A stretch of DNA of 64,000 bases, from the NCBI RefSeq assembly GCF_009617595.1, contig NZ_WIXK01000003.1, positions 186,001-250,000 of the forward strand, given 5' to 3'. Positions 52,253-61,775 of this stretch are shown here, piece by piece. The notes beneath the pieces were generated by a model. The model was given only the letters and a program-made list of their open reading frames with translations, was not told the origin of the DNA and did not search any database. Within the stretch, counting starts at the first letter, position 1; each line of letters opens with the position of its first letter. Origin of the DNA: Tritonibacter aquimaris (lineage in GTDB: Bacteria; Pseudomonadota; Alphaproteobacteria; Rhodobacterales; Rhodobacteraceae). The translations under genes were made by a program, and so were the position numbers.

Positions 52253-53025
52253 TCGCCCTGCCAGCGCTGCCAGGCTTCGCGTGAACCCCGGAACACGTTG
52301 ATATCAACATCTCCCTGGATACCGGGCACCCGCCCGGTTCCGGTGTATTGCCAAAACGTCCAACTCTGGCCCGGATAGACGTCCCGCGGATGCCCCGCTA
52401 CGGATCGCAACCAAAATTCAGTGCCCTGCAATTGGCCAATCCCGGTGTCGCGATAGAAATCAACCGTCGTGTATATTATCGGGCGCTTGCCGTAATGGCG
52501 CTCTAGGATCGATAAAAACCGCCGCGCTTCTGCCCGCACTTTTTTACCGGATGGGCGTTTGGTGCAGGTGCGCGATGTTGGGTTCCACTCCATATCCAAC
52601 ACATGTGGCAGTGCCGCACTGTCACGCGGCACATTGCGAATAAACCAGCGCGCCTGCTCTTTTGCTGAGCGGCAAAAATAATAATAGTGATATGCGCTGC
52701 GTTTCACCCGCGCTTTGCGGCTTTGGTGCCAGTGGGTGGAAAATTGCGGATCAACAAGATCACCGCCCTCTGTTGCCTTCAGAAAGGCAAAAGACACGCC
52801 TGCACGCCTTGCCTTGCGCCAGTCAATGTCACCTTGCCAGCGCGAAGCATCAATCCCATGCACCGGATAGCTGGCAGGTGTTCGCCCGCGCCAGGCAACA
52901 GGATCGCTGTCACCGAACTTCAACCCGGCAAACACAATCTGCGAGGCAAAGGCGCGCATATCTGCTGGCTCTGGCGCGCTACAGCCAGCCAGAACAAGCG
53001 CCACAAGAAGGGCTTTGATCCGCAT
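52249..53025 (-). CDS. GH25-family lysozyme-like lipoprotein
   Basis: The 258-residue protein begins with a signal peptide and lipobox (LLVALVLAGCSAPE), so it is lipid-anchored in the periplasm. The domain has the glycoside hydrolase 25 pattern: GIDASRWQGDIDW, AFLKATEGGDLVDPQF, the catalytic acid segment VLDMEWNP (Asp and Glu), and FWQYTGTGRVPGI. It should cleave peptidoglycan between N-acetylmuramic acid and N-acetylglucosamine. It converges on hemC and is followed on its upstream side by hemF. Confidence 0.88.
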   Translation of the reverse strand: MRIKALLVALVLAGCSAPEPADMRAFASQIVFAGLKFGDSDPVAWRGRTPASYPVHGIDASRWQGDIDWRKARRAGVSFAFLKATEGGDLVDPQFSTHWHQSRKARVKRSAYHYYYFCRSAKEQARWFIRNVPRDSAALPHVLDMEWNPTSRTCTKRPSGKKVRAEARRFLSILERHYGKRPIIYTTVDFYRDTGIGQLQGTEFWLRSVAGHPRDVYPGQSWTFWQYTGTGRVPGIQGDVDINVFRGSREAWQRWQGD

Positions 53026-53120
53026 GAAACACCTGCTCGAATGAAGGTTTATCCTTCAACCCTAGCAGGCAAACGCCATAGGTCGATCCGGCTTGCGTTA
53101 ATTGGGCATCAAAACGCCGA

Positions 53121-54014
53121 TCACACCCATTTCGCCATCGGCGGCAGGCTCATCAATACCGCATTGGCATCATGGCCGGTCTCAAGGCCAAACTTGGTGC
53201 CCCGATCATAGACCAGATTATATTCCGCATAGAGCCCACGGTGCACCAGCTGCGCATCTTTGTCCGCGTCAGAAAATTCAGACGGGCGGCGTTTTTCAAC
53301 CAGTGGTACAAAGGCAGGCAGGAAGGCACGACCGATGTCTTGCGTCAGGGCAAAATCAGCCTCCCAGCTGCCCGTGTTGCGATCATCCATAAAGATGCCA
53401 CCAACACCGCGCGCACGACCACGGTGGGGCACAAAGAAATACTCATCCGCCCAGGCTTTCAGCTCGGGGTAAAGCGTCTCGCCATGCGGGTCGAGGAACT
53501 GTTTTTGCACAGCATGAAAATGCGCAGTATCTTCGTGATATTCCAGACAGGGGTTGAGATCTGATCCGCCACCAAACCACCAGGCATGCGGGGTCCAGAA
53601 CATGCGGGTGTTCATATGCACTGCCGGCACTTGGGGGTTGCGCATATGCGCCACCAGTGAAATGCCCGAAGCCCAGAACCGCGGATCTTCTTTCATCCCT
53701 ACAATGCCCTTGCGCGCCGCCATTGCGTTTTGCGCGCGCTCCCCAAGGGTTCCGTAGACGGTCGACACATTCACGCCGACTTTTTCAAAAACGCGGCCGC
53801 CGCGCATCACGCTCATCAATCCGCCGCCCGCGTCTGATCCATCTGCCGAGGCGCGCTTGGTCTCGCTCACGTCAAAACGTCCCGGCTCCATATCCGAAAA
53901 CGGGCCGGTATCGTGGCTGTTCTCCAGGCCTTCAAAGGCGGCTACAATTTCATCTCGCAGCGTACGGAACCAGGCAGAGGCCCGCTGTTTTTCAGTGTCC
54001 ATCGTATCGGCCAT
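53121..54014 (-). CDS. hemF: Oxygen-dependent coproporphyrinogen-III oxidase
   Basis: The 297-residue protein has the full HemF pattern: GTLGERAQNAMAARKGIVGM, ISLVAHMRNPQVPAVHMNTRMF, WWFGGGSDLNPCLEYHEDTAHFHAVQK and RGLYAEYNLVYDRGT. It makes protoporphyrinogen IX using molecular oxygen. The start MADTMD at 54014 fits the family length; no obvious extension or truncation is present. Confidence 0.96.
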   Translation of the reverse strand: MADTMDTEKQRASAWFRTLRDEIVAAFEGLENSHDTGPFSDMEPGRFDVSETKRASADGSDAGGGLMSVMRGGRVFEKVGVNVSTVYGTLGERAQNAMAARKGIVGMKEDPRFWASGISLVAHMRNPQVPAVHMNTRMFWTPHAWWFGGGSDLNPCLEYHEDTAHFHAVQKQFLDPHGETLYPELKAWADEYFFVPHRGRARGVGGIFMDDRNTGSWEADFALTQDIGRAFLPAFVPLVEKRRPSEFSDADKDAQLVHRGLYAEYNLVYDRGTKFGLETGHDANAVLMSLPPMAKWV

Positions 54015-54048
54015 GAAAGAGTTTCCTGTTGGAAAAGTCGTTTAAAAT

Positions 54049-54852
54049 CTAGTGAACCGGCGCCGCCACAGGATCCAGCAGGGTGCGCCCGCCGTCCAAG
54101 GTCATGATCTGACCGGTCATAAAGGCCGCCGCATCTGATGCGAGATATTGCGCGGCCTCAGTCAGCTCACTTGGTGCAGCGATGCGGCCCAGCGGGGTGT
54201 GTTGTTCAATATCATCGCGGTAGTCGCGGTTGTCTTTCAGCGTGGTCTGCAAAGACGCGCTCATCACCGAACCAAAGGCAATCGAGTTCACCCGGATCCG
54301 ATGCGGGGCCAGTGACACCGAAAGCGACCGCGTCATCTGATCCAGCGCCGCAGAGGCAATCGAATAGGCCAGCAAATCAGGATGGCTGCGTCGGGCCGCG
54401 ATAGACGACAGGTTGATGATCGAGCCAAGCTGCGCATCCTCATCGCGCCCCTCGCCCTGTTTGATCATCCGGCGTGCCACCTGTTGCGACAGACGCAAGG
54501 TGGGCAGGAAGTTCTGATTGAGCAGGCGATCAAGCGAGCCATCATCCGGATCCAGCGCATCGCTTTGTTCCACCTGACGCGCGCCGTTTACCAGAATATC
54601 CACCTCATCAAAGGCATCGATGGTTGCAGACAAAAGATTGGCAATGGTGAGCTTTTCGCGCAGATCGCCAGCAAAATAGCGAATATTGCTGTCTTCGGGC
54701 TGCTCCCCAATGGCATCCAGCAGCTCAGCTTCATTGCTGTCGGCAAACATCACATTTGCCCCGGCTGCCGCAAATTGCTTGCCAATGGCCAGGCCGATCC
54801 CGCTTGATGCTCCGGTTACGATGGCTGTCTTACCGGAAATGGAAAAGGACAT
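54049..54852 (-). CDS. SDR-family protein lacking the catalytic lysine
   Basis: The 267-residue protein has the Rossmann motif TGASSGIG (13-20), an NLSS segment with the usual Ser, and Tyr163 in LAYSIASAALDQMTRS. The conserved Lys four residues after that Tyr is Ser167, and the usual NNAG reads VNGARQ at 88-93. It is therefore probably impaired as a dehydrogenase or uses another mechanism. The C-terminal ASDAAAFMTGQIMTLDGG is normal. It lies 34 bases from hemF on the same strand. Confidence 0.85.
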   Translation of the reverse strand: MSFSISGKTAIVTGASSGIGLAIGKQFAAAGANVMFADSNEAELLDAIGEQPEDSNIRYFAGDLREKLTIANLLSATIDAFDEVDILVNGARQVEQSDALDPDDGSLDRLLNQNFLPTLRLSQQVARRMIKQGEGRDEDAQLGSIINLSSIAARRSHPDLLAYSIASAALDQMTRSLSVSLAPHRIRVNSIAFGSVMSASLQTTLKDNRDYRDDIEQHTPLGRIAAPSELTEAAQYLASDAAAFMTGQIMTLDGGRTLLDPVAAPVH

Positions 54853-54926
54853 ATGCTCGCCTTATGTGGGTTCAATTCGGCCGACCTTATACAGGAAGTT
54901 ACGTATAAGACACCAGTCTCTGTGTC

Positions 54927-55928
54927 TCAGCCGCGGCTGCCTGCGCGAATTCGCCGAGGTCTCTCTGCCACAAGCACCTTAAAGCGATTGTCGCCAGCCA
55001 CCTCTGCCACTTTGGCAAATCTCTGGCTCAGCGTGTCCTCATAGGGTAAATGCCGATTTGCAACCATACACAGCTGGCCTGATGGCGTCAGCGCACGGGC
55101 CGCGCTTTCGATAAAGGCGCGCCCAAGATCAGGCGTCGCAGCGCGGCCAGTATGAAACGGCGGATTCATCACCACGCAATCACACAATTCAGGCGCCTGC
55201 CAGGAGGTTGCATCCGCCCAATAAAACTTGCCCCGTGCATCAGAAATGTTTTCGCGCGCACAGCCCAACGCAATGTGATCTGCCTCAACCAGATGCAGGC
55301 TTTCGACCGTGTCACGCATCAGCACGTTTGCGGCAAGGAAGCCCCAGCCCGCGCCAAGATCCAACACCCGGCGGCCAAGCTTGGCTGGCAAATTCTCAAC
55401 CAGCAGGCGTGAAGCGGGATCGATCCCATCCGCCGAGAAAACACCAGGCCGGGTCTGAAACCCATCCACCTGTGTGGAGTGCTCAACCCGCCATTGGCTG
55501 AGATCGCAACCGCCTTCGATCCAGAACACTTTTCCGTGGGCCTTGGAGATCGGCGCAGAGGGCGCGGCGAGCTTGCGCAGATCTTTCAGAACCGAATCGA
55601 TTCCGTCGGTCTTGGCCCCATCAATCAGAACCTGCCCGTCGGTTGCAGCAGAGGCCTGCGCCAGGAGATCACGCAGCTGCGCTTTGGCGCGGGTCACAAA
55701 GACCAGTGCGGCACCTGCGCGCGTCTCACCGTCCCATTCAGGCACACACTCAAAGCCGAGGCGTTCAAAATGTTCAAACGCGGGACGCAGCGGTTGAATG
55801 ACCAGAACACGCTCTTTCGGCAGCACTGACAAGTCATCTTCAAGACGGGGATGAAACACAAAAATGCGGCCAGACTCCGGCACGGCAAAGCCGCCCGTTT
55901 CAAGCGCCAGTGACAGGCGAACGGACAT
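54927..55928 (-). CDS. RsmC-like class I methyltransferase
   Basis: From ATG 55928 (GGGA eight bases upstream) the protein has 333 residues. The C-terminal half has SAM motif I (RRVLDLGAGWGFLAANVLM), an acidic residue in LHLVEAD, and NPPFHTG (motif IV), the pattern of 16S rRNA G1207 methyltransferase RsmC, which also has an inactive N-terminal domain of similar fold. The frame continues 25 codons upstream over the clpS end and is not chosen. It lies 22 bases after clpS, so it may share its transcript. Confidence 0.85.
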   Translation of the reverse strand: MSVRLSLALETGGFAVPESGRIFVFHPRLEDDLSVLPKERVLVIQPLRPAFEHFERLGFECVPEWDGETRAGAALVFVTRAKAQLRDLLAQASAATDGQVLIDGAKTDGIDSVLKDLRKLAAPSAPISKAHGKVFWIEGGCDLSQWRVEHSTQVDGFQTRPGVFSADGIDPASRLLVENLPAKLGRRVLDLGAGWGFLAANVLMRDTVESLHLVEADHIALGCARENISDARGKFYWADATSWQAPELCDCVVMNPPFHTGRAATPDLGRAFIESAARALTPSGQLCMVANRHLPYEDTLSQRFAKVAEVAGDNRFKVLVAERPRRIRAGSRG

Positions 55929-55950
55929 CAGCGTGTCCCTTTCTTGTTGA

Positions 55951-56316
55951 TTATTCTTCTTTTTCCATGGTGCACTGCAGCGGATGCTGATGGCGAAGAG
56001 CAAAATCCATCACCTGTGTCACCTTGGTTTCGGCGATCTCGTGACTAAAGACGCCCACAACCGCGAGGCCTTTTTTATGCACCGTCAACATGATCTCAAA
56101 CGCCTGTGCATGGGTCATGCCAAAGAAACGTTCCAGCACCATGACCACAAATTCCATCGGCGTGTAGTCATCATTCAGCAGCAAAACTTTGTAGCGCGGC
56201 GGGCGCTGTGTTTTGGGCTTTGTCTTGGTGAGAAGGTCCAGATCCCCTTCTTCGTCAGACTTATCCGACATCACTACAGGTTCAAACGTCATTTGCGGGC
56301 CGATCCGATCGAGCAT
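55951..56316 (-). CDS. clpS: ATP-dependent Clp protease adaptor ClpS
   Basis: The core [42 protein letters not shown] with [12 protein letters not shown] is ClpS, which binds N-end-rule substrates and delivers them to ClpAP. The start is uncertain: MLDRIG at 56316 (121 residues) is listed, but MTFEPV at 56292 and MSDKSD at 56271 are equally possible, because none has a clear ribosome-binding site. The gene is divergent from the HAD gene at 56381. Confidence 0.9.
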   Translation of the reverse strand: MLDRIGPQMTFEPVVMSDKSDEEGDLDLLTKTKPKTQRPPRYKVLLLNDDYTPMEFVVMVLERFFGMTHAQAFEIMLTVHKKGLAVVGVFSHEIAETKVTQVMDFALRHQHPLQCTMEKEE

Positions 56317-56380
56317 GGAAATTCTTAGTCCGCTTATATAGCCTTTCTGAGCGGCAATAAAAGACACCGAGGACACCGAA

Positions 56381-57097
56381 ATGCCAAAGCCCCTAACAAC
56401 CGTAGCTTTTGATGCCGATGACACTCTTTGGCACAATGAACGTTTCTTTAGGGTTACTCAGGAACGATTTGCCGAACTTTTAATGGACCACACGCCACAG
56501 GATATGGGGCCAGAGCAGCTTGACCGGCTTTTGCTTGAGGCCGAAGGACGCAATCTGGGCCGCTACGGCTATGGTGTCAAAGGTTTCACCCTGTCGATGA
56601 TCGAAACCGCAATTGATGTGACGGATGCCCGGGTTCCCGCCAAAGTGATTCAGGAATTGCTCGAAGCGGGTCAGATGATGCTGTCTTACCCGATTGAACT
56701 GCTGCCCCATGCCAAATCTGCGGTGACAGCGCTTTCAGCAGAGTATGAGCTGATATTGATCACCAAGGGCGATCTGCTGGATCAGGAACGAAAATTGGCC
56801 CAGTCAGGCCTGGGGGATATGTTTGACGGGGTTGAAATCGTTTCTGAAAAGACCGCCGCAGCCTATCACGACATCTTCAAACGCCACGGTCATGAGCCTG
56901 GTCAGGTGATGATGGTTGGAAATTCCATGCGCTCTGACATTCTTCCTGTGCTAGAGGCCGGTGGCTGGGCCACCTTTGTGCCGCACGGCTTGGTTTGGGA
57001 TCACGAACATGCCGAACCACCCACCGATCAATCCCGCTATTTCGAGATTGAAGATCTCGGCGGATTGGTCGATCTCATCAAGCGTCTCCCACTGTAA
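56381..57097 (+). CDS. HAD-superfamily hydrolase
   Basis: The 238-residue protein has HAD motif [18 protein letters not shown] (Asp nucleophile and Asp two further on), motif II ITKG, and the late [19 protein letters not shown] (motif III-IV). A helical cap (about 25-100) fits class C1 phosphatases. The substrate is unknown. It is followed after 12 bases by the small CHMI-like gene. Confidence 0.9.
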   Translation: MPKPLTTVAFDADDTLWHNERFFRVTQERFAELLMDHTPQDMGPEQLDRLLLEAEGRNLGRYGYGVKGFTLSMIETAIDVTDARVPAKVIQELLEAGQMMLSYPIELLPHAKSAVTALSAEYELILITKGDLLDQERKLAQSGLGDMFDGVEIVSEKTAAAYHDIFKRHGHEPGQVMMVGNSMRSDILPVLEAGGWATFVPHGLVWDHEHAEPPTDQSRYFEIEDLGGLVDLIKRLPL

Positions 57098-57109
57098 ACG
57101 GACCCCGAA

Positions 57110-57430
57110 ATGCCCCAAGCTGACCTCTCCTATTCCGCCGATCTGCCGCTCAACATCCCCGCAATCCTTCAATCCATTGAAGCCACCATAAAAGCCTTTG
57201 ACCCGACCTCGGGCGACTGTAAGGCCCGCGCCCATCCGGTGGCCCAGACCTTGCACAATCACCTATTGCTGCGCCTGTCGCTGTTGCAAAAACCGCACCG
57301 TTCCGATGAGTTCATGACGGCGCTCAACCAGCAACTGGCGGACAGGTTGAAACCCCAGCTGCCAACGGGCGTCATTTTGGGAATCGAATTGCAGTTTTTG
57401 TCGCCCTGTTACGGCTCTTACACGCTTTAA
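57110..57430 (+). CDS. CHMI-like (tautomerase-superfamily) small protein
   Basis: The 106-residue protein starts MPQADLSYSADLPLNIPAIL, with Pro2 in the place of the catalytic N-terminal proline of 5-carboxymethyl-2-hydroxymuconate isomerases, and continues HNHLLLRLSLLQKPHRSDEF and GIELQFLSPCYGSYTL. Family length and pattern fit CHMI, but similarity is partial, so the function is inferred only. It follows the HAD gene by 12 bases and precedes a 285-base gap before the D-Ala carboxypeptidase gene. Confidence 0.55.
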   Translation: MPQADLSYSADLPLNIPAILQSIEATIKAFDPTSGDCKARAHPVAQTLHNHLLLRLSLLQKPHRSDEFMTALNQQLADRLKPQLPTGVILGIELQFLSPCYGSYTL

Positions 57431-57715
57431 TTCTGCACCCGGCATCTTGCGGGGTGTTGCAGCCCCGCATCAAAATCAGTTCTGCGGCTAGAAATCGCGC
57501 CAATCCAACCGCTTTCGGCTAGCGAAATTCATTAACCTTTCATTTACGATACGCCGATTTCGCGGAACCCACCCTTTCTACATACTACATATAGATTCAG
57601 GCCTCGGTTTGGCTGCAGCTGCAGCAACTAGGAACTGTTTATTCTAAATCTTGTCTATGTTACGCTCAATTCAGAGCAAAAATCGTCAGCTGAAAATCAG
57701 CGACATGAGGCAAAC

Positions 57716-59323
57716 ATGGCAGATATCGCGCAGGTTCCCCACGGGCGAACTCCCTGCTCCTGTTGGAGCATTCCGAAAGCTGTTCTAGATCAGTGGTCGC
57801 GGCTTCGGCGCGGCCTGATTTCCTGTTTGCTCGCACTCCTTACCCTGTCAGCCATCAGCGCCCATGCCGCGCCATATGCGGCAATGGTTCAGGATGCACG
57901 TACCGGAGAGGTGCTTCATTCGCGCAATGCTGACACCCGTCTGCACCCGGCTTCGCTGACCAAGATGATGACGCTCTACATCGCATTTGAAGCGGTGCGT
58001 AACGGTGAGATCACCCTCGACACCAAGGTAAAGATCTCACGCAATGCCGCCGCCGAGCCGCCCTCCAAACTGGGACTGAAATCTGGCCAGCGAATTGCGC
58101 TGCGCTATTTGATCCGCGCTGCCGCGGTGAAATCAGCCAATGACGCCGCCACTGCCATCGGCGAAGCAATCTCCGGGTCTGAAGCAGCCTTTTCCCGCCG
58201 CATGAATCGCACGGCCAAAGCATTGGGCATGTCACGGACCTCGTTCAAAAACGCACATGGTCTGACCTCCAAAGGGCATATGTCCACCGCTCGTGACATG
58301 ACCACGCTGGGGCGGCATATCCTTTACGACTATCCTGAATATTATAACCTGTTTTCGCGCAAATCCGCGAATGCAGGTATACGCACGGTCGCCAATACCA
58401 ACCGCCGCCTTCTGGCAAACTACAAAGGCGCGGATGGGATCAAGACCGGCTACACCAATGCAGCAGGCTTCAATCTGGTGGCATCGGCCAAACGTGGCAA
58501 TGAACGTATCATTGCAACGGTCTTTGGCGGCAAATCCACAACCTCGCGCAACGCCAAAGTGGCAGAGCTGCTGGATCTCGGCTTCCGCCGGGCGCCACGT
58601 CACGCCAAGCTGCGCAGACCAAAACGCCCGGTCTATCAGGGCAACCGGGGCCTTAAGGTTGCTTCGACCGGCACGACCCCCGAGGGCGTGGGCAAATCAA
58701 TCCGCGTAAGCGGTGTGGTCAAACGCAGCCTGCTTCCAAAACTGCGACCCGCAACTGAGGCAACCACACTGGTTGTTGCCAGCGCAGAGCCCGTGTCCAA
58801 TGAACCATTGCCCAATAACAGCGCAGATCGCGATGACCTGCAGGCAGGCATTGTTGCAGCCTTAACTGAGGCCGCAACAGATACCAGCGCTGCAAACGCG
58901 CCAACTGGCGACGCACAGGTGATTGCGGCGGTGGCTTCAGCTGCAGCGGTTGCTCCAAAACCGGCATCACGCGTTCAGATCTACCACAGCGGCCTGCGTC
59001 CACGCCTGCGCCCGGCACAATTTCAAACAGCTTCTGCACAGGATGCGGAACCCGTTGTAGTCACCCGGCTTTCCACATCGGGTGGGCGTTATTGGGGCAT
59101 CAATGTTGGCCGCTACACCAACCGTTTCAAGGCGGAAAAGGTGTTGTTGAAAACCGCGCTGACCGAAACCTCAACCCTGCACGGATCCCTGCGCAAAGTG
59201 GTGAAATCACCACGTGGGTTTGATGCAAACTTCCTTGGGATGAGCCGGGAAACCGCTGAACTGGCCTGCCGCCGCCTGAATGCGCGCAATATCCCATGTG
59301 AAACCATCGGCCCACGGTCGTAA
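57716..59323 (+). CDS. D-alanyl-D-alanine carboxypeptidase with C-terminal SPOR domain
   Basis: The 535-residue protein has an N-terminal export segment (RRGLISCLLALLTLSAISAHA) placed after about 30 residues, the penicillin-binding motifs SLTK (Ser80, Lys83), SAND and KTG (GIKTGYTNA), and a C-terminal SPOR domain (YWGINVGRYTNRFKAEKVLL onward) that binds denuded peptidoglycan at septa. A long Ala/Pro/Arg-rich linker (about 300-440) separates them. It trims pentapeptides in the periplasm. GAGG lies five bases before the ATG. A strong terminator follows. Confidence 0.92.
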   Translation: MADIAQVPHGRTPCSCWSIPKAVLDQWSRLRRGLISCLLALLTLSAISAHAAPYAAMVQDARTGEVLHSRNADTRLHPASLTKMMTLYIAFEAVRNGEITLDTKVKISRNAAAEPPSKLGLKSGQRIALRYLIRAAAVKSANDAATAIGEAISGSEAAFSRRMNRTAKALGMSRTSFKNAHGLTSKGHMSTARDMTTLGRHILYDYPEYYNLFSRKSANAGIRTVANTNRRLLANYKGADGIKTGYTNAAGFNLVASAKRGNERIIATVFGGKSTTSRNAKVAELLDLGFRRAPRHAKLRRPKRPVYQGNRGLKVASTGTTPEGVGKSIRVSGVVKRSLLPKLRPATEATTLVVASAEPVSNEPLPNNSADRDDLQAGIVAALTEAATDTSAANAPTGDAQVIAAVASAAAVAPKPASRVQIYHSGLRPRLRPAQFQTASAQDAEPVVVTRLSTSGGRYWGINVGRYTNRFKAEKVLLKTALTETSTLHGSLRKVVKSPRGFDANFLGMSRETAELACRRLNARNIPCETIGPRS

Positions 59324-59344
59324 AACAGCTTTCCAGATAGACAG

Positions 59345-59371
59345 ACGGGCGCTCAAAAGCGCCCGTTTTTG
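59345..59371 (+). terminator. Intrinsic terminator after the D-Ala carboxypeptidase gene
   Basis: A 9-bp stem (ACGGGCGCT / AGCGCCCGT) with a 4-base loop is followed by a T-run, 22 bases past the stop. Confidence 0.9.
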
Positions 59372-59417
59372 TTTTGGATCTGTTTTGTTTTGCCCTGTTT
59401 CGATTTAGCCCTGTGGT

Positions 59418-59576
59418 TCAGGGCTTGGGGTGGTCATCCCAATCCTCGTTGAGGATACGACGCGCATCACCTTCGGGATCATCATATTGGCTAGAGCGCA
59501 CCGTATAGACAAAGGCCGCCAGACCAGCACCGCCCAGCAGCAGCGAAATCGGAATAAGATAGGACAGTACAGTCAC
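59418..59576 (-). CDS. ccoS: cbb3-type oxidase assembly protein CcoS
   Basis: GTG at 59576 is preceded by AGGAG seven bases upstream. The 52-residue product (MTVLSYLIPISLLLGGAGLA, then a short acidic tail QYDDPEGDARRILNED) is CcoS, a small membrane protein needed for metal-centre insertion into the cbb3 oxidase. It is the last gene of the ccoG-ccoH-ccoI-ccoS run, 12 bases after ccoI. Confidence 0.88.
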   Translation of the reverse strand: MTVLSYLIPISLLLGGAGLAAFVYTVRSSQYDDPEGDARRILNEDWDDHPKP

Positions 59577-59588
59577 GCGCCCGCTCCT

Positions 59589-61775
59589 TTAGCGCAGTCT
59601 CAGCGCGTTTAGTGATACAGTGATCGATGACATAGACATTGCCAGGGCCGCGATCAACGGGGTGGCAAGACCAGCCACCGCCAGCGGCACCGCAATCACA
59701 TTGTACAAGGTCGCGAGGCGGAAGTTTTCCCGAATACGCCGCGTTGCCCGCTGCGCCGTTGCGCAGGCATCGGCAATCGGCTCCAGATCTTTGCCCAGCA
59801 AGACCACATCAGAGGCCACTCGCGCCGCATCCAGCGCCGTTGCGGGAGAGATCGACACATGCGCCGCCGCCAAAGCCGCGGTGTCATTGAGCCCATCGCC
59901 CACCATCAAAACCTTTTTGCCTGCTTCCGAAAACGCCTGAATTTGAGCAAGCTTTTCCTCAGGCAAACTGCCTGCGCGCCAGGCTGGAATGTTCAGCCGC
60001 TCTGCCAGTGCCTGCACCGGAGCTTGCGCATCGCCGGACAAAAGCACCACGTCTTTGTCTGCTGCCAAAAGCTGTTGGACCACCGCTTCCGCACCGGGGC
60101 GCAGGCTATCTGCAAAGGTGAAGACTTTTGCGCGCCCCTCCCCAGTTTCAAGATAGGCCGCAGTCTGGCTGACCTCATCGGCACCAACCCATTCGGCACG
60201 GCCCAGACGGATGGTCTTGCCATGCAGCTGCGCTTCGGTGCCAAATCCGGGCACTTCGCGGTGGGCGTCAATTGTGGCAGGCTTGATACCAGCGTCGCGC
60301 GCCGCCCGAACCAGCGCCTGCGACAGCGGATGGGATGACCCTTCAGCCAGCGCCAGAGCGATTTCCAGATCGCGGCGGCTGTGCTCACCCAGGTTGGTGA
60401 CGTCGGGCGTGCCCTCAGTCAGCGTGCCGGTTTTGTCAAACACCACAGTGTCGACCTCGGACAGGCGCTCCAATGCAGTGGCGTTTTTAATCAACAGGCC
60501 GCGTTTGAACAGCCGTCCTGAGGCTGCTGTGGTCACAGCTGGAACCGCAAGCCCCAGCGCACAGGGGCAGGTGATGATCAACACCGCCGCCGCAATATTG
60601 AGCGCGGTGCGCAAATCAAAGGTCCACAGATACCAGCCCAGAAACGCCAGCGCTGACAGGATATGTACGCCCGGCGCATAAAGTTTCGCCGCCTTATCCG
60701 CAAGCGACGTATAGCGCGACCGCCCGCTTTCGGCGATGGTCACCAGATCGGCCATACGATGAAGCGAGGTTTCCGCCCCAACGGCCGTGGCCCGCACGGT
60801 TAGTGGCCCGGTCAGATTGACTTCACCAGCAGAAACCACCTGCCCCGGCTCTGCAAATACAGGCACGGTTTCACCCGTGAGCAATGAGCGATCAAGCTCG
60901 GACCGGCCATCAACGATCACACCGTCCACCGGCATACGCCCCCCGGCCCGCACACGCACCAGATCGTCGATCGCAAGGTCTGCAACGGCCACTTCTTCTT
61001 CTGCGCCATTCACAAGCTTTAACGCGCGCGGCACTTCCAGCGCGGTGAGTTCTTCAGCGGCAGAGCGCGCCACCGCGCGGGTACGCTGATCCAGATAGCG
61101 CCCGGCAAGCAGAAAGAACGTCAACGTCAAAGCTGCATCAAAATAGGCATGTTCACCGCCGAGACTGGTTTCCCACAGCGACGTAACAAGCGCGAGCAAA
61201 AGCGCCAGTACGATCGGCACATCCATATTGAGACGGTGTACTTTCAACGCGCTCCAGGCGTTTACAAAAAAGGGCTTGCCCGCATAGGCAACCGCAGGCA
61301 GCGAAATCGCCGCTGAAATCCAGTGAAACATATCCCGCGTTGTATCACTGGCTCCAGACCAGACCGACACTGACAAGAGCATCACATTCATCGAGGCAAA
61401 GCCTGCAACCGCCAGGCGCATCGCCAGATCGCGGCCAACCTTGTCCGTCTGCGTGCTTGAAAGCTGCGACAGATCCAGCTCGTGGGCTTCATAGCCCAGC
61501 CCTTCTACCACCGGCACCAGATCTGCGGCGCGCAGTTCGGGATCAGCCTCAATCAACGCGCGCTTCAAGGTCAGATTGACCCGCGCGGAATGAATGCCGG
61601 GATGGGCCGACAGGCCACGCTCAATTTTGGAGATACAGGCCTGACAGTGAATGGTGGGCAAAGACAGCGCAAGCCGCGCCTCTTTGGGCGCGGTCTCGAT
61701 GTGCTCGCTTGGGGCTGCGGCGCAGCCGGGGCACACCGCCATATGCGGACGATGAGGATCGGCGCTTGTGCTCAT
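59589..61775 (-). CDS. ccoI: Copper-translocating P1B-type ATPase CcoI (FixI)
   Basis: The 728-residue protein has an N-terminal heavy-metal domain (TIHCQACISKIERGL, with a further CPGC earlier), eight membrane segments, the CPC motif ITCPCALGLAVP, and DKTG (FDKTGTLTEGTPDV). These identify it as the ATPase that supplies copper for cbb3 oxidase assembly. It overlaps the ccoH stop by four bases and is followed by ccoS. Confidence 0.95.
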   Translation of the reverse strand: MSTSADPHRPHMAVCPGCAAAPSEHIETAPKEARLALSLPTIHCQACISKIERGLSAHPGIHSARVNLTLKRALIEADPELRAADLVPVVEGLGYEAHELDLSQLSSTQTDKVGRDLAMRLAVAGFASMNVMLLSVSVWSGASDTTRDMFHWISAAISLPAVAYAGKPFFVNAWSALKVHRLNMDVPIVLALLLALVTSLWETSLGGEHAYFDAALTLTFFLLAGRYLDQRTRAVARSAAEELTALEVPRALKLVNGAEEEVAVADLAIDDLVRVRAGGRMPVDGVIVDGRSELDRSLLTGETVPVFAEPGQVVSAGEVNLTGPLTVRATAVGAETSLHRMADLVTIAESGRSRYTSLADKAAKLYAPGVHILSALAFLGWYLWTFDLRTALNIAAAVLIITCPCALGLAVPAVTTAASGRLFKRGLLIKNATALERLSEVDTVVFDKTGTLTEGTPDVTNLGEHSRRDLEIALALAEGSSHPLSQALVRAARDAGIKPATIDAHREVPGFGTEAQLHGKTIRLGRAEWVGADEVSQTAAYLETGEGRAKVFTFADSLRPGAEAVVQQLLAADKDVVLLSGDAQAPVQALAERLNIPAWRAGSLPEEKLAQIQAFSEAGKKVLMVGDGLNDTAALAAAHVSISPATALDAARVASDVVLLGKDLEPIADACATAQRATRRIRENFRLATLYNVIAVPLAVAGLATPLIAALAMSMSSITVSLNALRLR

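Noticed and set aside
57532-57546. CtrA-like site TTAA-N7-TTTA before the D-Ala carboxypeptidase gene
   Set aside because: One base off the TTAA-N7-TTAA consensus in an AT-rich stretch. Single near-matches are expected by chance, so it is not called.
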